Below are positions 54,858 through 63,407 of a stretch of 64,000 nt of DNA, piece after piece. Position 1 is the first letter of the stretch. Each line of letters opens with the position of its first letter. The stretch comes from Azospirillum sp. SYSU D00513 (lineage in GTDB: Bacteria > Pseudomonadota > Alphaproteobacteria > Azospirillales > Azospirillaceae), in NCBI RefSeq assembly GCF_017356015.1, contig NZ_JAFIQV010000002.1, forward strand, positions 124,001 to 188,000, written 5' to 3'. Position numbers and translations under genes: made by a program. Below the pieces are notes generated by a model. The model worked only from the letters and a program-made list of their open reading frames with translations, was not told where the DNA came from and did not search any database.

Positions 54858-55033
54858 GTGTGTTTCGCGCATGGGATGGCGGATCTGCGCGCGGCGGTGC
54901 CGGGGATGCGCGTGCGGTCGCGCCTGTTTGCGGCTATAGTCCGGCCTTCCGCGCGGCCCGGGCCACCGCCCCGTGCGCCGGCCGCGCGCGCCGGTATTCC
55001 GTTCCGCCGTCCGTGAAAGGCTCTGGTCCGCCG

Positions 55034-57901
55034 ATGTCGTCCGCCCTCGCCCTGTCCGACGCCTCCCCCTCCGCCATTCCGAACAAGCGGGCCATCCTGT
55101 CCCGGCGCAAGCTCGCGGGCGACCTGGATGCGCTGGTCGCGGAACACGGGGTGGACGGCAAGGGGCTGCGGCCGGCGCTGATCGCGCGGCTGCGCCAGGC
55201 GCTGGCCGACGGGCGGGCGGAGGTGCGCTCGCGCTTCGACGCGGGCGCCTCCGGCGAGGAATGCGTGCTGCAGAACTGCTACCTCGCCGACGGGGTGGTC
55301 AAGGCGCTGGCCGAATTCACCGTCGCCCACATCTTCCCGGCCGCCAACCCGACCGCCGGCGAGGTGTTCGACATCGTCGCGACCGGTGGCTACGGGCGCG
55401 GCGAGCTGGCGCCTTTCTCCGACATCGACCTGCTGTTCCTGCTGCCCTACAAGCAGACGGCGCGGGTGGAGCAGGTCGTCGAATACATGCTCTACGTCCT
55501 GTGGGACCTCGGCCTGAAGGTCGGCCATGCGGTGCGCAGCGTGGACGAATGCATCCGGCAGGCGCGCGGCGACGTGACCATCCGCACGGCGATCCTGGAA
55601 TCGCGCTTTCTCTGGGGCAACCGCAAGCTCTTCACCGAGCTGACGACGCGCTTCGACCGCGAGGTGGTCGCCGCCTCCGGCCCGGAATTCGTCGAGGCCA
55701 AGCTGGCCGAGCGCGACGCCCGCCACCAGAAGATGGGCGACAGCCGCTACGTGCTGGAGCCCAACCTGAAGGACGGCAAGGGGGGGCTGCGCGACCTCCA
55801 GACGCTGTTCTGGATCGCCAAGTACCTGTACCGCGTGGGCGAGGTGGAGGAGCTGGTCGGCAAGGGCGTGCTGCTGCCGGAGGAGGCGCAGCGCTTCGCC
55901 AAGGCGCAGAACTTCCTGTGGACCGCGCGCTGCCACCTGCACTATCTCGCCAACCGGCTGGAAGACCGGATGACCTTCGACGTGCAGAGGGAGATCGGCG
56001 CCCGCATGGGCTACACCGATCATGCCGGCACCAAGGGCGTCGAGCGCTTCATGAAGCATTATTTCCTGGTCGCCAAGGATGTCGGCGACCTGACGCGCAT
56101 CTTCTGCGCGGCACTGGAGGCCGAGGCCAAGCGGCCGGCGAAGTTCAACATCATGAAGCTCGCCGCGCTGGCCCGGCGCAGCAAGGACAAGGACGTGGAC
56201 GGCTTCGTCCTGGACGGCGAGCGTCTGAACGTCCACCACGACCGCCAGTTCAAGGACCAGCCGATCGACATGATCCGGCTGTTCCGGGTGGCCCAGCAGC
56301 ACGACCTGGACATCCACCCCAACGCCTTGCGCGCCATCACCCGTTCGCTGTCCTGCATCGGGCCGCGCCTGCGCAACGACCCGGAGGCCAACCGGCTGTT
56401 CCTGGACATACTGACCAGCCGCCGGGATCCGGAGATCTCGCTCCGCCGCATGAACGAGGCGGGGGTGCTGGCGCGCTTCATCCCCGACTTCGGGCGTGTC
56501 GTCGCACAGATGCAGTACGACATGTACCATGTCTACACGGTGGACGAGCACACGCTGTTCGCGCTGGGCATCTTGCACAAGGTGGAGTCGGGCGCGCTGA
56601 AGGACGAGCTGCCCTTGTCCTGCGAGGCGGTCCACAAGCTGGTGTCGCGCCGGGCGCTCTATGTGGCGGTGCTGCTGCACGACATCGCCAAGGGGCGCGG
56701 CGGCGACCATTCCGTCCTCGGCGCCCGCGTGGCGGAGAAGCTCTGCCCGCGGCTCGGCCTGACGGCGGAGGAGACGGAGACGGTCGCCTGGCTGGTGCGC
56801 TGGCACCTCGCCATGTCGCACACCGCCTTCAAGCGCGACCTGGAGGACGACAAGACGGTGCGGGACTTCATCTCGCTCGTCCAGTCGCCGGAACGGCTGC
56901 GGCTGCTGCTGGTGCTGACGGTCGCCGACATCCGCGCGGTGGGGCCGGGCCGCTGGAACAACTGGAAGGCCACGCTGCTGCGCGAGCTGTACCACCGCTC
57001 CGAGGAGCTGATGTCCGGCGGCCTGTCGGCGGAAGGGCGGGAGCGGCGCATCCAGGCCGCCCAGGCCACCCTGCGCGAGGCGCTGGCCGGCGAGTTCAGC
57101 CCGGAGGATTGCGAGACGCACCTGACGCTGGGCTACCCGGCCTATTGGCTGGCCTTCGACACCGACACGCTGGCGCGCCACGCCCGGCTGGTGCGCGAGG
57201 CCGAGGGGGAGAAGCGGGCGCTGACCATCGACACGCGGGTGGATCCGGGGCGCGCGGTGACCGAGGTCACCATCTACACCGCCGACCATCACGGCCTCTT
57301 CTCCCGGCTGGCCGGGGCGCTGGCGTCGGTCGGGGCGGACATCGCCGACGCCAAGATCTTCACCATGACCAACGGCATGGCGCTGGACGTCTTCTCGGTG
57401 CAGGACGCCGTCACCGGCGGCGCCTTCGAAAGCCGCGAGAAGCTCGCCAAGCTGTCGGTGATGATCGAGAAGGTGCTGGGCGGCCAGCTGAAGCCCTTGC
57501 AGGAGCTGGCCCAGCGCAAGGCGCCGCACGCCAGCCGAACCCGCGTGTTCCAGGTGCCGCCGCGCGTGCTGATCGACAACAACGCCTCGACCACCCACAC
57601 GGTGATCGAGGTGAACGGGCGCGACCGGCCGGGGCTGCTCTACGACCTGACCCGCGCGTTGAGCAGCCTGACGCTTCAGATCTCCTCGGCGAAGATCTCG
57701 ACCTACGGCGAGAAGGCGATCGACGTCTTCTACGTGAAGGACCTGTTCGGGCTGAAGGTCACGCACGACGCCAAGCTGGCGCAGATCCGCGAGCGGCTGC
57801 TGCAGTCGCTGGTCGACGCGAGCGGCGACGCGCTGCCCCCGCCCAGCAGCAGCGTGCGCCGGCGGCGTCCCCGCGCGGCGGATGAGGATGCGGCGGGCTG
57901 A
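55034..57901 (+). CDS. glnD: PII uridylyltransferase/uridylyl-removing enzyme GlnD
   Basis: A nitrogen sensor that uridylylates PII proteins under nitrogen limitation and removes the UMP when glutamine is high. Domains in order: nucleotidyltransferase (VATGGYGRGELAPFSDIDLLFLLP), a helical region, an HD domain (LYVAVLLHDIAKGRGGDHSVLGARVAE) and two C-terminal ACT domains (VTIYTADHHGLFSRLAGALASVGADI and VIEVNGRDRPGLLYDLTRALSSL). Length is 955 residues, as expected. The start is the ATG at 55034. In azospirilla this protein controls nitrogen fixation through GlnB/GlnZ. Confidence 0.97.
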   Translation: MSSALALSDASPSAIPNKRAILSRRKLAGDLDALVAEHGVDGKGLRPALIARLRQALADGRAEVRSRFDAGASGEECVLQNCYLADGVVKALAEFTVAHIFPAANPTAGEVFDIVATGGYGRGELAPFSDIDLLFLLPYKQTARVEQVVEYMLYVLWDLGLKVGHAVRSVDECIRQARGDVTIRTAILESRFLWGNRKLFTELTTRFDREVVAASGPEFVEAKLAERDARHQKMGDSRYVLEPNLKDGKGGLRDLQTLFWIAKYLYRVGEVEELVGKGVLLPEEAQRFAKAQNFLWTARCHLHYLANRLEDRMTFDVQREIGARMGYTDHAGTKGVERFMKHYFLVAKDVGDLTRIFCAALEAEAKRPAKFNIMKLAALARRSKDKDVDGFVLDGERLNVHHDRQFKDQPIDMIRLFRVAQQHDLDIHPNALRAITRSLSCIGPRLRNDPEANRLFLDILTSRRDPEISLRRMNEAGVLARFIPDFGRVVAQMQYDMYHVYTVDEHTLFALGILHKVESGALKDELPLSCEAVHKLVSRRALYVAVLLHDIAKGRGGDHSVLGARVAEKLCPRLGLTAEETETVAWLVRWHLAMSHTAFKRDLEDDKTVRDFISLVQSPERLRLLLVLTVADIRAVGPGRWNNWKATLLRELYHRSEELMSGGLSAEGRERRIQAAQATLREALAGEFSPEDCETHLTLGYPAYWLAFDTDTLARHARLVREAEGEKRALTIDTRVDPGRAVTEVTIYTADHHGLFSRLAGALASVGADIADAKIFTMTNGMALDVFSVQDAVTGGAFESREKLAKLSVMIEKVLGGQLKPLQELAQRKAPHASRTRVFQVPPRVLIDNNASTTHTVIEVNGRDRPGLLYDLTRALSSLTLQISSAKISTYGEKAIDVFYVKDLFGLKVTHDAKLAQIRERLLQSLVDASGDALPPPSSSVRRRRPRAADEDAAG

Positions 57902-57944
57902 GAGGGCAGGGCGCGCCGGCTGCGGGCGCGCCTGAATTCTTCTG

Positions 57945-57983
57945 ATACCGGGTTCGGAAAATTCCGACCTCCGAACCCGGTAT
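57945..57983. repeat. Perfect 13-bp inverted repeat after glnD
   Basis: ATACCGGGTTCGG at 57945-57957 and its complement CCGAACCCGGTAT at 57971-57983 enclose 13 bases. It can form a strong hairpin between convergent glnD and marR but has no T-run. A smaller GGCGCGCC inverted pair lies just before it. Confidence 0.7.
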
Positions 57984-58033
57984 AGGGCCGTGACTGCGGC
58001 CCCGCGCCCCGCCCCCCGGCGCCACGGGGCGCG

Positions 58034-58060
58034 GAAGTCCTGACCACAGGTCAGGACTTC
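58034..58060. terminator. 12-bp hairpin between glnD and marR
   Basis: GAAGTCCTGACC and GGTCAGGACTTC form a perfect 12-bp stem with an ACA loop, about 27 bases beyond the 3' end of the marR-like gene. It probably terminates one or both convergent transcripts. Confidence 0.6.
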
Positions 58061-58086
58061 ATGAAAATCGTATGAGTTCGCGGGGG

Positions 58087-58482
58087 TCAGGCCGAGCGGG
58101 CCTGGCGCTCCGTCCCGCGCGTGTCGGGCGGGTTGACGATGGCGCGCAGTTCGTCGAGGAAGGCGCGGCCCGTGTCGGTCAGCGTCACGACCTTGCGGCG
58201 GCGCTCGCGCGGGTCCTCGACCGCCTGGACGAGGCCGAGCCCGGCCTTGCCGAAGCTGTGCCAGCGGCTGAGCGCCGCGACGTTGCGCGACGCGGAGGAT
58301 TGGGCGATGCCGAGGCGTTCCGCGAGTTCTCCGATCGACAGCCCCTCGTTGCGGGCGATCGTCATGAAGGACAGCGCGTACTGGATCGGCAGGTCGGGGT
58401 CGAGCCTGCGGAACGCCTCGAGCACATGGACCAGAGTCGCGACCTCGTCGAAGCGCGCCTCAGGGCGGGTTCGGGCCGGCAT
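58087..58482 (-). CDS. MarR-family transcriptional regulator
   Basis: A 131-residue winged-helix regulator. It shows FMTIARNEGLSIGELAERLGIAQSSASRNVAALSRWH (recognition helix), the wing with DPRERRRKVVTLTDTGRAFLDELRAIV, and a short tail. The start is the ATG at 58482 (MPARTRPEARFDEV). It is overlapped by 23 bases by the small gene upstream on the same strand, so it closes a cluster of tiny genes. Neither ligand nor target is evident. Confidence 0.85.
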   Translation of the reverse strand: MPARTRPEARFDEVATLVHVLEAFRRLDPDLPIQYALSFMTIARNEGLSIGELAERLGIAQSSASRNVAALSRWHSFGKAGLGLVQAVEDPRERRRKVVTLTDTGRAFLDELRAIVNPPDTRGTERQARSA

Positions 58483-58660
58483 CAGCGAGCCCCCCGGACC
58501 GCGGACCCCATCGGGCCGGCGTGTAGATGATGTGCAGGCGACCAAGCCATATCAGATATTCCCCGTTTTCCTGCCGGATGTCGAAACCAACACCGGATGA
58601 GGCCCACTGGGCATGCTCAAGGAAGAGGCGACGGCCGCAAAAACCCAGATAGACGCTCAT
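58460..58660 (-). CDS. 66-aa protein of unknown function
   Basis: A small open frame with a strong ribosome site (GAGAGGATATC) before the ATG at 58660. The 66-residue product begins MSVYLGFCGRRLFLEHAQWAS and continues with GFDIRQENGEYLIWLGRLHIIYTP, rich in aromatic residues and beta-prone. I do not recognise the family. Its end overlaps the MarR gene start by 23 bases, which suggests translational coupling. Its start lies within the preceding small gene. Confidence 0.6.
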   Translation of the reverse strand: MSVYLGFCGRRLFLEHAQWASSGVGFDIRQENGEYLIWLGRLHIIYTPARWGPRSGGLADAGPNPP

Positions 58661-58811
58661 GATATCCTCTCGATCTCGGGAATTCGCCTTCGGGCGGGGG
58701 CAGGAAGCCACGGGTGCGGGAACGTCGATGGCAGGCTTGGCGCATGGCGTGCTCGGCAGTGGCCCAGTCGATAAGTCGACCGGCTCGGTTGATCGGGGTT
58801 ACGGTTTTCAT
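58617..58811 (-). CDS. 64-aa protein of unknown function
   Basis: A small open frame starting at the ATG at 58811, preceded by CTGGAGACAGAC. The product begins MKTVTPINRAGRLIDWATAEHAMRQA and is basic in the middle (CHRRSRTRG). It is not assigned to a family. It overlaps the next small gene by 44 bases, unusually much, so one of the two may not be translated in full. It belongs to the minus-strand cluster that ends in marR. Confidence 0.5.
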   Translation of the reverse strand: MKTVTPINRAGRLIDWATAEHAMRQACHRRSRTRGFLPPPEGEFPRSRGYHERLSGFLRPSPLP

Positions 58812-58874
58812 GTCTGTCTCCAGGGTTGAAGAAATGCCGGTGATGCTGGAACCGGCGGGTTCAGCTATCACCCT

Positions 58875-59096
58875 TCAGCGATAGGCTTGCAAGCTGCAAA
58901 ATGTGCGCGGGTCCGAAAACTTCCGGTCCCGGATGCTTTCGGGCGCGGGAAGGCCCGGTTCTGCCTCCGTCAGCCCGATGTCGCGCCGGAGATGGCCGCA
59001 GAGGTGGTCCACCCCCGACGGACCACTCGGCAATCCGGTTGAGAATCCGCCGGGATCCAGCCACTTGCGCCACAGGGCGCCCCACAAACTGTCCAT
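58875..59096 (-). CDS. 73-aa small protein with DUF1127-like motif
   Basis: A 73-residue frame starting at the ATG at 59096 with an AAGGAAG ribosome site. The sequence GHLRRDIGLTEAEPGLP resembles the core of DUF1127 proteins (L-x-D-I-G-L-T-R-x-E), small basic proteins that in alphaproteobacteria can affect RNA turnover or phosphate/nitrogen responses. The rest (WGALWRKWLDPGG) is not conserved in my reading. It is the first gene of the small-gene cluster and divergent from the alpha/beta hydrolase. Confidence 0.5.
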   Translation of the reverse strand: MDSLWGALWRKWLDPGGFSTGLPSGPSGVDHLCGHLRRDIGLTEAEPGLPAPESIRDRKFSDPRTFCSLQAYR

Positions 59097-59348
59097 GATG
59101 ATCTTCCTTCTTCCGGCCTGTCTTTCAGCCTGCGGGGCGGACCGGTGCGCCCTTTGCAGGCTGGCAATATATCCGCATGCGGATGCATCCGGTCAAGCGC
59201 CGCGAAAGAAAGCAACGGCGTGTGGCGCGTTTGCATCACCCGGCACCACTTCCGCGCGCGCGCGGCCGGGTGGGGCGGGGGCGGCTGGACAAGCGGGCGC
59301 GGGCCGGTCAAACAGGGATCATCGAGGCGACCTCCGGCGGCGCTTTCC

Positions 59349-60878
59349 ATGACATCCTGCGCGTTCCGCTCGCGGTTTCCCGGGCCGTTGTTCCTGCTCG
59401 CTTCCGCGCTGCTCGCTTCCACTTTCGGCGTGCTCGCGGCCGGACCCGCGGCGGCGGAGCCGCGCTTCACCCCCGGCCCTTGCTTCTTCACCATCCCGGA
59501 AGGGGAATCGGCGCTGTGCGGCACGGTCGCCGTGCCGGACCGCCGCGACGCCGAGGCCACCCGCGCCTTCCGCCTGCCGGTCGTGGTGCTGCTGAGCACC
59601 GCCGCCGATCCCGCACCCGACCCCGTGCTGTTCCTGGAGGGTGGCCCCGGCGCCTCTCCCTTCGGCAGCGGCGAGGCGGTGGAGGAGCGGATGGAGGGGT
59701 GGTGGCTGCAGACCGACGCTTTGCGGCGCCAGCGCAACGTGATCCTGTTCGACCCGCGCGGCGCCGGCCGGGCGGAGCCGGACACCGACTGCCCGGAGCT
59801 GGACGTGCTCGGCGCCACGCCGCGCCCGCGCCCCCCGACGCGGGCGGAGCGCGCGGCGCTGGAGCGCGAGGCCATCCTCGCCTGCGCCGAGCGTTTCAAG
59901 GCGAATGGGCTGGACAGCGCGCTCTTCACCAGCCCCATCGCCGCCGACGACGCGCTGGACGTGGCGGCGGCGCTGGGCGCCCAGCGCGTCAACCTGTTCG
60001 CCGTGTCCTATGGGACGCGGGTGGCCCTGTCGATCCTGCGCCGGCAGGGTGCCAGGGTGCGCAGCGCCGTGCTGGACGCCGTCTACCCGCCCGACGTGAA
60101 CGCGCTGGAGGAAGCGCCCTGGCTGGCCCAGCGCGCCTTCCGCCGGCTGTTCGAGGATTGCGCGGCCAGCCGCGCCTGCCGCGCCGCCTCCCCCGACCTG
60201 GAAAAACGCTTCCTCGCGCGCGTCGCCGCGCTGGAGGACCGGCCGGCCGTGGTGCAGATCGGCGACCCGGACATCCCGCAGGCCGTCGATCTGGACGCTG
60301 CGGCGGCGCTCTCCGCCGCATTGGAGGCCATGGCGGCGGGCGAGCCGGTGCCGCGCCTGCCGCGCATCCTCGACCGGGCGGCGCAGGGCCGGCTGGAGCG
60401 GCTCGCCGTCTGGGCGCCGCCCCCCTGGATCGGCGATCCCGACACGGCCGACGGGCTGGCCTTCTCCATCGAATGCCGGGAGACGGTGAACGCCGCCGAC
60501 CCCGCACGTCTGGAGGCGAACGCAAGGCGCCACGCCCCCTACGGCGCCGTCAACGCCGACGAACCCGGCCGCCGCGTCTGCGCCGACTGGCCGGCCAGCC
60601 GGCCCGAGCCCGCCGAACTGCTGCCGGTGGCGAGCCCCGTGCCCGTGCTGCTGCTGTCCGGCGCCTACGACCCCGTCACCCCGCCGGACTGGGCCGACCG
60701 CGCCGCCGCCACCCTGCCGAAAAGCCGCCACATCGTCTTCCGCAGCGCAGGGCACACGGTGACCGCGACCGAGGAATGCGCCATGACCGCCGTGGCCGCC
60801 TTCATCGCCGCCCCGGACGCGCTGCCGGAAGGCATCTGCCCGGAGGCGGCGAGGGCGCCGCGGTTCCTTGGGCCGTGA
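59349..60878 (+). CDS. Secreted alpha/beta hydrolase (TAP-like peptidase family)
   Basis: A 509-residue exported hydrolase. The signal peptide is SRFPGPLFLLASALLASTFGVLAAGPAAA. The fold shows the oxyanion motif EGGPGASPFG, the strand VILFDPRGAGRAEPD, the nucleophile serine in NLFAVSYGTRVAL, the acid in SGAYDPVTPPDWADRAA and the histidine in RSAGHTVTATEECA. This is the layout of prolyl/tripeptidyl aminopeptidase-type enzymes (TAP family). The start is the ATG at 59349, the only one with a signal peptide. Substrate unknown. Confidence 0.88.
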   Translation: MTSCAFRSRFPGPLFLLASALLASTFGVLAAGPAAAEPRFTPGPCFFTIPEGESALCGTVAVPDRRDAEATRAFRLPVVVLLSTAADPAPDPVLFLEGGPGASPFGSGEAVEERMEGWWLQTDALRRQRNVILFDPRGAGRAEPDTDCPELDVLGATPRPRPPTRAERAALEREAILACAERFKANGLDSALFTSPIAADDALDVAAALGAQRVNLFAVSYGTRVALSILRRQGARVRSAVLDAVYPPDVNALEEAPWLAQRAFRRLFEDCAASRACRAASPDLEKRFLARVAALEDRPAVVQIGDPDIPQAVDLDAAAALSAALEAMAAGEPVPRLPRILDRAAQGRLERLAVWAPPPWIGDPDTADGLAFSIECRETVNAADPARLEANARRHAPYGAVNADEPGRRVCADWPASRPEPAELLPVASPVPVLLLSGAYDPVTPPDWADRAAATLPKSRHIVFRSAGHTVTATEECAMTAVAAFIAAPDALPEGICPEAARAPRFLGP

Positions 60879-60894
60879 GGGGGGTGATTTCCGT

Positions 60895-61340
60895 TCAGAC
60901 GCCTTTTGCCTGCGCCCAGTCCGCCAGCGACAGGAGCAATCCCTTCATCCTGCTTTCTGGGTGGGCGCGCATTGCCTTGAGAAACGGGCCGTCTGCAACA
61001 ATGACCCGGTCGGCACCCATGGAGATGGCGAAGGCCACATACAGGCAATCATAGGGGGAGTGGTTCACCACCAATCCGATATCGAGTGCTGCCATATGGA
61101 GGTTGAGGTCCGCCGAGGGAGTGGGGGCAGGGCGGACGCCAGAATCTGCAAGCGGACCCTGACTTGGTCTGGAGTCATAAGGCCCTTTCGGACTTGCAGC
61201 CAAAGTACGTTGGTGGCCTCATTCAGCCAGAAATCAGGGATCATGAGGCGTTCGTCACTGTCCAGAAGCGCGAGCGCCTGTGGGCTGTCCGCTTCCGGCA
61301 GGACCCACTTGAGCCCGACCGACGCATCGACGACGATCAT
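60895..61340 (-). pseudogene. Frameshifted PIN-domain toxin (VapC/FitB type)
   Basis: Two overlapping frames together encode one PIN-domain ribonuclease toxin of about 147 residues. The first frame (from the ATG at 61340) gives MIVVDASVGLKWVLPEADS through LQILASALPPLP. The second continues SADLNLHMAALDIGLVVNHSPYDCLYVAFAISMGADRVIVADGPFL and ends near 60895. The switch lies in a C-rich stretch near 61115 and needs a single-base indel. Either the gene is dead or the assembly has a homopolymer error. The acidic active-site residues (Asp5, Glu42, and Asp in SPYDC and VAD) are split between the frames. The antitoxin lies directly upstream. Confidence 0.78.
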
Positions 61341-61343
61341 GGA

Positions 61344-61622
61344 TCAGCTTTCCTCTCTGGACCCGGTCAACTGCCGCAAACGCTCCTGACGGGTTTCCTG
61401 AAGATCAGCTGCTGAATTGAAGGGCCGGTCTCCCAACTCATTCTGAAGAGCGGTGAGGTGCTTTACGAGGTCCGAGCGGTTCGGCACCGTGTGGTCGCCT
61501 TCAAGCGCCTGCCGAAGGATCTCCCGATGTTCGGCTTCGGCTGACCGGCCATTCTCGGCTGCCCGTATTTGCAGCAGTCGAACAAGGCGATCGTCGAGGC
61601 TGCGGACGGTGAGGCTTGCCAT
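61344..61622 (-). CDS. FitA/Arc-type ribbon-helix-helix antitoxin
   Basis: A 92-residue antitoxin. The N-terminal ribbon-helix-helix is ASLTVRSLDDRLVRLLQIRAAENGRSAEAEHREILRQAL, the FitA-type DNA-binding fold. The C-terminal part wraps the toxin. The gene ends 3 bases before the PIN toxin start, as expected for a two-gene toxin-antitoxin operon. The start is the ATG at 61622; a longer frame opens 10 codons earlier. With the toxin frameshifted, this may now be a solitary regulator. Confidence 0.85.
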   Translation of the reverse strand: MASLTVRSLDDRLVRLLQIRAAENGRSAEAEHREILRQALEGDHTVPNRSDLVKHLTALQNELGDRPFNSAADLQETRQERLRQLTGSREES

Positions 61623-61696
61623 GTCATTCACTCCTGCATGCAACCGGTGCATTGCGATTATCTTGGCAATTCCAGTCTATCGGACAAGCCATCCCC

Positions 61697-63232
61697 TCAC
61701 CGCCCCGGCGCGATGCGGCGGTAGCTCAGGGCTTCGGCGACGTGGCGGCGGGTGACGGCGTCCTTGGCTTCCAGGTCGGCGAGCGTGCGGGCGACGCGCA
61801 TGACGCGGTGGTAGCCGCGGGCGGACAGCTTCATCCGCTCGGCGGCGTCGGTCAGCAGGGCGCGGCCGGGCTGGTCGGGAGCGGCGGCGCGTTCCAGCAG
61901 CTCGCCGTCGGCCTCGGCGTTGGTGCGTACCGGGCGCTGGCCGGGTGCTGGTGGGGCAAGTCGGGCGTAGCGTTCGGCCTGGATGGCGCGGGCCAAGGCG
62001 ACGCGGGCGGCGACCTCGGCGCTGCCCTCCGCCGGGGGCGGCAGGCTGAGGTCGGCCGGGGTGACCGCGGGCACGTCGATGTGCAGGTCGATGCGGTCGA
62101 ACAGCGGGCCGCTGATCTTGGATTGGTAGTCGGCCGCGCATTTCGGCGCGCGGGCGCAGGCCAGCGAGGCGTCGTCCAGATGGCCGCAGCGGCAGGGGTT
62201 CATGGCGGCGACGAGCTGCACGCGGGCGGGGTAGGTGACGTGGCCGTTGACGCGGCTGACCGTGGCGCGGCCGGTCTCCAGCGGCTGGCGCAGGGCCTCC
62301 AGTGTCGCGCGCGGGAATTCCGGCAGCTCGTCCAGGAACAGCACGCCCTGGTGCGCCAGCGAGATCTCGCCGGGCTTGGCGCGCGTGCCCCCGCCGACCA
62401 GCGCCGGCAGGCTGGCCGACTGGTGCGGGTCGCGGAACGGACGTCTGCGCAGCAGCTTTCCGCCCTCCAGCAGGCCGGCCACGCTGTGGATCATGGAGAC
62501 CTCCAGCGCCTCCGATGGGTCCAACGGCGGCAGCAGACCCGGCAGGCGCGCGGCCAGCATCGACTTGCCGGAGCCCGGCGGACCCATCATCAGCATGTTG
62601 TGGGAACCGGCGGCGGCGACCTCCAGCGCGCGCTTGGCCGTCTCGTTGCCCTTCACGTCGCGCAGGTCGAGCGGGGAGGCCTCCTCCTCCTGCACGCGCG
62701 GCTTCGGCGGGGTGAGGACCTGGCTGCCCTTGAAGTGGTTGACCAGCGCCAGCAGCGTCGCGGGGGCCAGCACGTCCAGCCCCTCGCCGGCCCAGGCCGC
62801 CTCGCCGCCGCAGGCGGCCGGGCAGATCAGCCCGCGGTCGTTGGCCAGCGCGTTGATCGCGGCGGGCAGCACCCCCGCCACCGGCGTCAGCGCCCCGTCC
62901 AGCGCCAGCTCGCCGAGCGCGCAGTAGCGCTGCATCTCCTCGTCCGGCAGCACCCCCATGACCGTCAGCAGCGCCAGCGCGATCGGCAGGTCGAAATGGC
63001 TGCCCTCCTTCAGCACGTCGGCGGGGGCGAGGTTGACGGTGATGCGCTTGGCCGGCAGCGACAGCCCCAGCGCGTGCAGCGACGCCCGCACCCGCTCCCG
63101 GCTCTCCCCCACCGCCTTGTCCGGCAGCCCCACCACCGTGAAGGCGACGATGCCGCCGGACATCTGCACCTGGACGTCGATATCGAGAACGTCGATGCCC
63201 TGAAAGGCGACAGTCTGGATGCGCGCAACCAC
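61697..63232 (-). CDS. YifB/ComM-family Mg-chelatase-like ATPase
   Basis: A 511-residue AAA+ protein of the ComM/YifB family, related to magnesium chelatase. ComM is a helicase that promotes branch migration during natural transformation. Visible: VARIQTVAFQGIDVLDIDVQV, an N-terminal Lon-protease-like S5 domain, Walker A MMGPPGSGKSMLA, HQGVLFLDELPEFPR (Walker B), the zinc-binding NPCRCGHLDD and ARAPKCAADYQ, and RISGPLFDRIDLHIDVP-like sensor region. The start is GTG at 63232; the TTG at 63265 is less likely. Presence does not prove natural competence. Confidence 0.93.
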   Translation of the reverse strand: MVARIQTVAFQGIDVLDIDVQVQMSGGIVAFTVVGLPDKAVGESRERVRASLHALGLSLPAKRITVNLAPADVLKEGSHFDLPIALALLTVMGVLPDEEMQRYCALGELALDGALTPVAGVLPAAINALANDRGLICPAACGGEAAWAGEGLDVLAPATLLALVNHFKGSQVLTPPKPRVQEEEASPLDLRDVKGNETAKRALEVAAAGSHNMLMMGPPGSGKSMLAARLPGLLPPLDPSEALEVSMIHSVAGLLEGGKLLRRRPFRDPHQSASLPALVGGGTRAKPGEISLAHQGVLFLDELPEFPRATLEALRQPLETGRATVSRVNGHVTYPARVQLVAAMNPCRCGHLDDASLACARAPKCAADYQSKISGPLFDRIDLHIDVPAVTPADLSLPPPAEGSAEVAARVALARAIQAERYARLAPPAPGQRPVRTNAEADGELLERAAAPDQPGRALLTDAAERMKLSARGYHRVMRVARTLADLEAKDAVTRRHVAEALSYRRIAPGR

Positions 63233-63407
63233 GGTTAAGCCTCGCCTGGGGATCAGTGCACGCAAGTGTATGGCAGGGCGAGGGGATGCGCCAGCGCCGG
63301 CTGTGACGCGGTGCGGAACGGGCGGCGGGGTTGGCCCACCGGCCCCGCGGCCCTAAGATCCCTCCCACACAACCGTCACCAACCAATCGCCACCGGGGAA
63401 CAACGCC

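Noticed and set aside
61697..63232. Evidence for natural competence from the ComM-like gene
   Set aside because: ComM relatives occur widely in bacteria without known competence, and no other competence gene is in the window.
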